Origin: Deltaproteobacteria bacterium
GTDB taxonomy: Bacteria; SAR324; JACQKK01
NCBI GenBank assembly: GCA_029879595.1
Contig: JAOUPZ010000086.1
Span: 1-10,237, forward strand
Direction of reading: 5' to 3'
Length of the DNA stretch: 10,237 nt
The translations under genes were made by a program, and so were the position numbers. Position 1 is the first letter of the stretch. Each line of letters starts with the position of its first letter. The notes beneath the pieces were generated by a model that was not told the DNA's origin, searched no databases, and was given only the letters and a program-made list of their open reading frames with translations. Shown here piece after piece: positions 6,374 to 10,237 of this stretch.

Positions 6374-7126
6374 TCATCCACTGCTCATCAGGTTGATCTC
6401 CAGGGTTTCCTCAAGCTCAATCCCGGATTTGGTTTTCCGGCCCAGGATGAGCTTCACGGCCTTGGGCAGCCGCTGCCCTTTGGGCTTCTCCCATGATCGC
6501 CATTCATCCGCCCAGTTCTCAATTGTTTCCGTGGTGGCTGCGCCCCCGGATGAAGACGACGCTCCGGAAGAGGGCAGAAGGCTGACCTGAAATTTCAGCA
6601 TCCCCTCGGCCACGGGAACCTCCACCCCTCCGCTTCCCATATCGTCATCCAGGTAAAAATCCTCGCGCCGCACCAGTTCCAGCACCCCATCCCTGTTTTC
6701 CTTGACCTCCCAGCCCACCTCATGCACCCCCGGATCATCCTGTCTGGCAAGGGTGCGAAAAAAGCGGGCGGGCTGCGCGGCATGGAAGCTTATGGAGCTG
6801 AACCGGCCCGATCCCACCGCTGTGAACGTGGCCTTCAGACCCGTGGCCCGGCCATCGTTTCCGGAATGATACTGCTCCAGCCACTGCATGCTCAGCAGAT
6901 CGTCGCCGATCAGCTTCAGCAAAATGCGCAGTTCCTGGCGTTCCTCAAGGGAGTCCTGCAGACTGTCCGCGCCCTGGGACAACTGATAGAGAGAGCCGAA
7001 AATAAGGCTCAGCAGCAGACTCAGCAGGCCGATGGAAATAATCAGCTCCAGCAGCGAGAACCCCCTCCTGGGCCCAGGAGGAGGTCCGTCCGCCATATAT
7101 GGTCTTGATGCGCTGTAAAGCCTCAT
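6374..7126 (-). CDS. gspJ: Type II secretion minor pseudopilin GspJ
   Basis: GspJ joins GspI and GspK in the trimeric tip of the T2SS pseudopilus, anchored in the inner membrane before assembly. From the ATG at 7126 the protein has 250 residues. The leader ends in PRRG, followed by FSLLELIISIGLLSLLLSLIF: cleavage after Gly22, Phe at +1 and Glu27 at the required +5. The C-terminal part has the conserved pattern of a Trp-rich turn (WADEW, WEKP) followed by LPKAVKLIL. A Ser/Gly/Ala/Thr-rich stretch (about 185-201) looks like a flexible loop. The start is uncertain: a GTG at 7156 lies 3 bp after the gspI stop and would add ten residues; the ATG at 7126 leaves a 33-bp gap with only a weak GGA upstream. 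The mature protein is the same either way. Confidence 0.92.
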   Translation of the reverse strand: MRLYSASRPYMADGPPPGPRRGFSLLELIISIGLLSLLLSLIFGSLYQLSQGADSLQDSLEERQELRILLKLIGDDLLSMQWLEQYHSGNDGRATGLKATFTAVGSGRFSSISFHAAQPARFFRTLARQDDPGVHEVGWEVKENRDGVLELVRREDFYLDDDMGSGGVEVPVAEGMLKFQVSLLPSSGASSSSGGAATTETIENWADEWRSWEKPKGQRLPKAVKLILGRKTKSGIELEETLEINLMSSG

Positions 7127-7159
7127 GGTATATATTTCCGCTTGGCTCCCGGCCACTTT

Positions 7160-7579
7160 TCAGGGGGCCAGGTATATTCCCGACCGGTAGGACTGGGTGG
7201 ACTCCCCCATAACCCAGCTCAACTCATATTCAACCCGGCGGATGACCACCCCGGGAAAGGGTTCCTCATCGGTGACCTCGCGCCGCCAGGTATAGCCCGC
7301 CATCTCATGATCAGCGGGAAACTCGCCCTGCTGTACGGACACATCGGGAGCATTGCCCCGTTCCAGCCGGGCCAGCTCATTGTTGGAATATAAAATAGCC
7401 TTCCACATTCCGTTGGTGGCCGTATTGACGTATATCGTGGAGGAAAAAGCCTGGTGCAGGGCCAGAAGCGACACGGCCAGCACCGCCATGGCCACCAGTA
7501 CTTCCAGCAGGGTGAACCCGCCGGCCGGCCGGAACAGCCGGGGCCACAGATACGGTCTGTGCCCGGTAGCGTCATTCAT
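7160..7579 (-). CDS. gspI: Type II secretion minor pseudopilin GspI
   Basis: GspI is the small minor pseudopilin that nucleates the GspI-J-K tip complex of the T2SS. With the chosen start it has 139 residues, within the usual GspI size. The prepilin signal is RPAGG followed by FTLLEVLVAMAVLAVSLLAL: cleavage after Gly21, Phe at +1 and Glu26 at +5. The remaining small domain (NELARLERGN, YTWRREV, VEYELSW) fits the GspI fold. The ATG at 7579 is chosen because AGGAGGG (7588-7594) lies about 9 nt upstream. An ATG at 7585 is too close to that site, and the longer open frame back to 7681 runs deep inside gspH. It overlaps the end of gspH by 8 bp, which suggests coupled translation. Confidence 0.93.
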   Translation of the reverse strand: MNDATGHRPYLWPRLFRPAGGFTLLEVLVAMAVLAVSLLALHQAFSSTIYVNTATNGMWKAILYSNNELARLERGNAPDVSVQQGEFPADHEMAGYTWRREVTDEEPFPGVVIRRVEYELSWVMGESTQSYRSGIYLAP

Positions 7580-8117
7580 CCACATGGCCCTCCTGCAGCG
7601 AAACCTTGCCGGTAAACCCGGATACCTTGAATGTGAAAGGTTCCTCGCCGGCGAAAATATGCAGAAGGAACGGGTCGACAAATCCGGAGGAATCGATCAG
7701 GACATACACCGGTTCCTTGCGCTCCGGCAGAATCTCCTTCTCGAACATCAGCATTCTTTCCACATATACCGCTTCAGGAAACTCATGAGCCCGCATCAGA
7801 TCATGGTCGGAGCGGGCCGCATAGCTGCCATCGGAGAGGCGTTCCTCGACAAAATAGCTGGCCTTGTCCAGCTCAAAGGTCAGCCTGAAGGCCGTGCGCT
7901 CCAGCACGGCCTCGTTGCGTAAAAGCCTCAGCAACCCGCCCAGGCGATTCACCTCCTTGTCCAGCTGGCTGCCCAGCAGGGCCTGGAAAGAAGGCACGCC
8001 GATGAACATCACCGCCGCCAGGAGTACCAGCACCACCAGCAGTTCCATGAAGGTGTAGCCCGGCGGACGGCGCAGTTGCTCAAAGGTCCTTGCTTGATAT
8101 GTCAGCGGCAAGATCAC
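7572..8117 (-). CDS. gspH: Type II secretion minor pseudopilin GspH, GTG start inside gspG
   Basis: GspH is a minor pseudopilin thought to link the GspI-J-K tip to the GspG shaft. From the GTG at 8117 the protein has 181 residues: a 20-residue leader ending in RPPG, then YTFMELLVVLVLLAAVMFIGV, with aromatic Tyr at +1 and Glu25 at +5. I see no in-frame ATG between the gspG stop (8080) and the transmembrane helix. The GTG at 8117 has AGGAGG (8124-8129) 6 nt upstream, whereas the open frame back to 8204 offers no comparable site. Translation therefore begins 38 bp before gspG ends. A TTG at 8111 is a less likely alternative. The periplasmic part is divergent, as is usual for GspH, so assignment rests on the pilin signal, size and position between gspG and gspI. 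Confidence 0.88.
   Translation of the reverse strand: MILPLTYQARTFEQLRRPPGYTFMELLVVLVLLAAVMFIGVPSFQALLGSQLDKEVNRLGGLLRLLRNEAVLERTAFRLTFELDKASYFVEERLSDGSYAARSDHDLMRAHEFPEAVYVERMLMFEKEILPERKEPVYVLIDSSGFVDPFLLHIFAGEEPFTFKVSGFTGKVSLQEGHVDE
7588..7594 (-). promoter_or_regulatory. Ribosome-binding site of gspI, inside the end of gspH
   Basis: AGGAGGG on the minus strand lies about 9 nt before the ATG at 7579 and is encoded by the Gln-Glu-Gly codons near the C-terminus of GspH. It decides the gspI start over the nearer ATG at 7585 and the more distant open frame. Confidence 0.8.
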
Positions 8118-8571
8118 TGCCCCCCTCCTGGCCGTCGGCCCCCAGGGAGATGACGGTGTAATCCCGGCCATCGGATATGTAGACAAATTCGTTCTTCCAG
8201 CCATCCTTGGGCAGGGAGTTCGAGTTAAGATACGGCCCCTGCCAGTTCTGTGGAATCACACCCAGTTCCGGGCGTGTGAGGAGAGCCTGCAGGGACTGCT
8301 CTGTGGTGGGGTATCCTGAGTTATGCAGCCGGTACAGGTTTAACGAGGACTCCAGGGACTTGATCTGGATGCGGGTAGCCTCGGCCTTGGCCTTTTCGGC
8401 TTCGCCCATCAGCTGGGTGCCCACGATCCCGGCAATCAATGCCAGGATGATCAGCACCACCAGCACCTCCAGAAAGGTCACCCCGGCATGTCGGCGTTTC
8501 TTCCGGCTGACCGCGGCTTTGTTGACCCTAGAAAACAACTTCCATGACTTCATTTTTTTTCGCATATTCAT
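8080..8571 (-). CDS. gspG: Type II secretion major pseudopilin GspG
   Basis: GspG polymerises into the pseudopilus shaft that pushes substrates through the GspD secretin. It has 163 residues with a long, strongly basic leader (SRKKRRHAG) before VTFLEVLVVLIILALIAGIV. The predicted cleavage is after Gly30, with Glu35 at +5. Residue +1 is Val rather than the common Phe. The globular domain has the classic GspG signs: SGYPTTEQSLQAL, WQGPYL, LPKDGW and the calcium-loop region SLGADGQEGGSD near the C-terminus. The ATG at 8571 overlaps the gspF TGA by 4 bp (ATGA). ATGs at 8565 and 8553 are also in frame and would shorten only the leader. The codons for residues 4-7 contain a run of eight A. Confidence 0.96.
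   Translation of the reverse strand: MNMRKKMKSWKLFSRVNKAAVSRKKRRHAGVTFLEVLVVLIILALIAGIVGTQLMGEAEKAKAEATRIQIKSLESSLNLYRLHNSGYPTTEQSLQALLTRPELGVIPQNWQGPYLNSNSLPKDGWKNEFVYISDGRDYTVISLGADGQEGGSDLAADISSKDL
8120..8129 (-). promoter_or_regulatory. Ribosome-binding site of gspH, inside gspG
   Basis: AGGAGG (8124-8129) followed by four more G lies on the minus strand 6 nt before the GTG at 8117. The same bases encode Gln-Glu-Gly-Gly of the conserved GADGQEGG motif in GspG. It supports the GTG start of gspH. The G-rich run makes the exact anti-Shine-Dalgarno register uncertain. Confidence 0.75.
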
Positions 8572-9791
8572 CTCACAAGTTGATTGAGTTGGAGCATGGG
8601 CAGCATGACGCTCATAACAATAAAGCCAACCACTGACCCCACCACCATGATCAGGATCGGCTCGAACAGAGATGTGGCGGCGTCCATGGTTGCCGTCACC
8701 TCATTATCCAGCCTTCCCGCTATATTTTCCAGCATTTGGTCCAGGGTTGCCGTTTCCTCACCAATGGCCACCATCTGGCAGAAATCATCCGGGAACAAAT
8801 TCGTGCGCCTCAACGCCACCGCCAGGGGCATGCCCCGGTTCTGGACATTGAAGATGACATCATCCATGCCATCCAGGTACACCTTGTTTTCCAGCACCTC
8901 GCTGGATACCCGCAGGGCGTCGTTCAGGTCAACGCCGCTTTTGAGCATGGTGCCCAGAGTCTGGGAAAGCCTTTGCAGCAGCACCTTCTGCCGCATGACC
9001 TTCCAGAAGGGCAGCCGCAGTTCCAGCCTGTCCAGCCGGGCCTTGCCCCTTGGGGTGCGGACATAGCGCACCGTCACCACGACCAGCGCCACGATCAGTA
9101 TGATGATCAGCCACCACCAGTTTACCAGCAAATCACTGACCGTGATGAGCAGACGGGTCGGCAGCGGGAGCTGGGCCCCGAAGTTCTCAAACAGCCGGGT
9201 GATCTTGGGGATGATGTAGGTGGTCATGAACACCACCACCCCGGTGGCAAAGACCATCATGAACAGGGGATAGACCAGGGCCGAGACAAGCTTGTTCCGC
9301 AGCTTGTTGATGTTCTCGAAGTAGTCCGAGAGCCTCTCCAGGACATGGACAAGGGTCCCGCTGGCTTCTCCGGAACGGATCATGTTGACCATCATCGCCG
9401 GAAACAGCTTGGGGTGGGCCCCGAAGGCATCCGCCAGGAAGGCCCCTTCCACCACCCGGCCCCGCACCTGCTCCAGCACGGTGCGAAAGCTTTCCCGGGG
9501 GGCTTCCTTCTGAATCATGGACACGGCCTTGTCATAGGGAATGGTGGCGTTGAGCAAAATGGCCAGCTGCCGGCAGAAGGACGCCAGTTCCCGGGCAGGG
9601 AGCCGGTCACGGCTCCCCAGCCTGATGGGAACATTCCACCCGAAAGGGGAACCCCGGGAAAGATTCATCTTGAGCGGATAGATGCCGCGCTCCCGAAGCT
9701 GGGCCAGGGCTTCCTTCTCCGAAGCCGCCTGAAGGCTACCCTTCTCCGGTTTTCCCTCCCTGTTGACCGCTTTGTAGCTGAATAATGGCAC
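8568..9791 (-). CDS. gspF: Type II secretion inner-membrane platform protein GspF
   Basis: GspF is the polytopic core of the T2SS assembly platform and couples the GspE ATPase to pseudopilus assembly. It has 407 residues, a normal length. After an N-terminal cytoplasmic region (MPLFSYKAVNREGK start), two copies of the T2SSF domain lie at about 70-195 and 272-397. Each has the conserved acidic signature: SGEASGTL (140-147) and IGEETATLDQML (343-354). Likely membrane helices are at about 170-192, 223-243 and 377-399; the last begins with FEPILIMVVGS. The start is GTG at 9791 with AGGGA about 10 nt upstream. It follows mltG by 49 bp and overlaps gspG by 4 bp. gspE, which often precedes gspF, is not adjacent. 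Homologous PilC/GspF proteins occur in type IV pilus systems, but the following gspG-K fix this one as T2SS. Confidence 0.96.
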   Translation of the reverse strand: MPLFSYKAVNREGKPEKGSLQAASEKEALAQLRERGIYPLKMNLSRGSPFGWNVPIRLGSRDRLPARELASFCRQLAILLNATIPYDKAVSMIQKEAPRESFRTVLEQVRGRVVEGAFLADAFGAHPKLFPAMMVNMIRSGEASGTLVHVLERLSDYFENINKLRNKLVSALVYPLFMMVFATGVVVFMTTYIIPKITRLFENFGAQLPLPTRLLITVSDLLVNWWWLIIILIVALVVVTVRYVRTPRGKARLDRLELRLPFWKVMRQKVLLQRLSQTLGTMLKSGVDLNDALRVSSEVLENKVYLDGMDDVIFNVQNRGMPLAVALRRTNLFPDDFCQMVAIGEETATLDQMLENIAGRLDNEVTATMDAATSLFEPILIMVVGSVVGFIVMSVMLPMLQLNQLVR

Positions 9792-9805
9792 GCTGATGTT
9801 TCCCT

Positions 9806-9837
9806 GTCGTCTGGTTCAGTCGTCTGGTTCAGTCGTC
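9806..9837. repeat. 13-bp tandem repeat (about 2.5 copies) between mltG and gspF
   Basis: The unit gtcgtctggttca (plus strand) occurs at 9806-9818 and 9819-9831, with a further partial copy gtcgtc at 9832-9837. It fills most of the 49-bp gap between the mltG stop and the gspF GTG. On the coding (minus) strand each full copy contains TGA; one of these, at 9829-9831, is in frame with mltG and acts as a back-up stop. The gspF ribosome-binding site lies just outside the repeat. Slippage is the likely origin. Confidence 0.85.
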
Positions 9838-9840
9838 CGC

Positions 9841-10237
9841 TCAGGATTTTTTCCGCCTGTATGGCAGTACCTGATATTTTTTCACGGCCTTGCGGTGAGT
9901 GGAGTAATCCTTGGAGAAAAAGTGTGTGCCGTCCCCCTTGGAAACAAAGTACAGATAATCCACCTTCGCGGGGTTCAGGGCGGCCTTGATGCTTTCCAGG
10001 CCCGGGTTGGCAATGGGAGTGGGAGGAAGGCCGCCGATCTGATAGGTGTTGTATTCGGTGCGGGTGTTTTTATGCACAAGCGTCAGATTGCCATCAAAAT
10101 TCTGCACCCCATAAATGATGGTGGGATCGCTCTGCAGGGGCATTTTGATCTTGAGCCGGTTGTGAAACACCGCGGATATGAGGGGGCGTTCGTGCCCGGC
10201 GCCGGTTTCCTTTTCAATGATGGAAGCCAGCACCAGC
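9841..10237 (-). CDS. mltG: Endolytic murein transglycosylase MltG (YceG family), C-terminal part
   Basis: MltG is an inner-membrane lytic transglycosylase that cuts nascent glycan strands in the periplasm and is thought to set their length. Only the last 131 or so residues of the YceG domain are in the window. The frame runs off the right edge, so the GTG at 10233 is not a real start. Visible family motifs are LASIIEKET at the very start, which contains the catalytic glutamate region, then FHNRLKIKMPLQSDPTIIYG, YNTYQIGGLPPTPIANPG, and the C-terminal YLYFVSKGDGTHFFS with THRKAV. A typical MltG has about 340 residues, so some 200 lie outside. It precedes gspF in the same direction with a 49-bp gap and no visible terminator, so it is probably co-transcribed with the T2SS genes. 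Confidence 0.96.
   Translation of the reverse strand, partial: LVLASIIEKETGAGHERPLISAVFHNRLKIKMPLQSDPTIIYGVQNFDGNLTLVHKNTRTEYNTYQIGGLPPTPIANPGLESIKAALNPAKVDYLYFVSKGDGTHFFSKDYSTHRKAVKKYQVLPYRRKKS

Noticed and set aside
7580..7681. Extended N-terminus for gspI back to 7681
   Set aside because: It would add 34 residues deep inside gspH to a prepilin leader. The ATG at 7579 has an ideal AGGAGGG about 9 nt upstream.
8736..9785. Plus-strand open frame (349 codons) antisense to gspF
   Set aside because: It has low-complexity His/Gln/Gly composition, while gspF on the minus strand carries all family motifs over the same bases.
1..10237. Selenocysteine TGA, SECIS element, tRNA gene, CRISPR array, insertion sequence or attachment site
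   Set aside because: All genes read through without internal stops, and I saw no cloverleaf, repeat-spacer array, transposase or terminal inverted repeats. selA alone does not imply a selenoprotein in this window.

Overview
This window is a GC-rich bacterial chromosomal stretch made up of housekeeping and envelope genes, with high coding density and no sign of mobile elements, CRISPR arrays, tRNA or rRNA. The type II secretion (T2SS) genes show a diderm (Gram-negative) host, and selA shows a lineage that makes selenocysteine. The protein style and gene order fit a deltaproteobacterium (Desulfobacterota-like) better than an enteric, but this taxonomic guess is an inference with modest confidence.

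Left part, + strand (1-2806): the 3' part of hisB (imidazoleglycerol-phosphate dehydratase, cut by the window edge), a 151-bp gap carrying a 15-bp tandem repeat, hisH (the glutaminase subunit of IGP synthase), and 33 bp later selA (selenocysteine synthase). hisA and hisF do not follow hisH, and selB does not follow selA, so both pathways are completed elsewhere.

Middle (2807-4332): a 248-bp intergenic region holds a near-consensus sigma-70 promoter (TTTACA-17-TATAAT) with an AT-rich upstream tract. It drives a 12-TM major facilitator superfamily transporter of unknown substrate. This gene runs into the leftward operon, with 14 bp between the two stop codons.

Right part, - strand (10237 down to 4347): a tightly packed operon read right to left: mltG (3' part), gspF, gspG, gspH, gspI, gspJ, gspK, birA. 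These encode the T2SS inner-membrane platform protein, the major pseudopilin and all four minor pseudopilins. The cassette is flanked by an endolytic murein transglycosylase and a biotin-protein ligase without the DNA-binding domain. Most junctions overlap or nearly touch. The gspH and gspI ribosome-binding sites lie inside the 3' ends of the preceding genes, so translation is probably coupled. gspC, D, E, L and M are not in the window.

I see no undescribed system here. The points most worth a second look are the split T2SS locus, the embedded gspH start, and the tandem repeats that lie just after the hisB and mltG stop codons.
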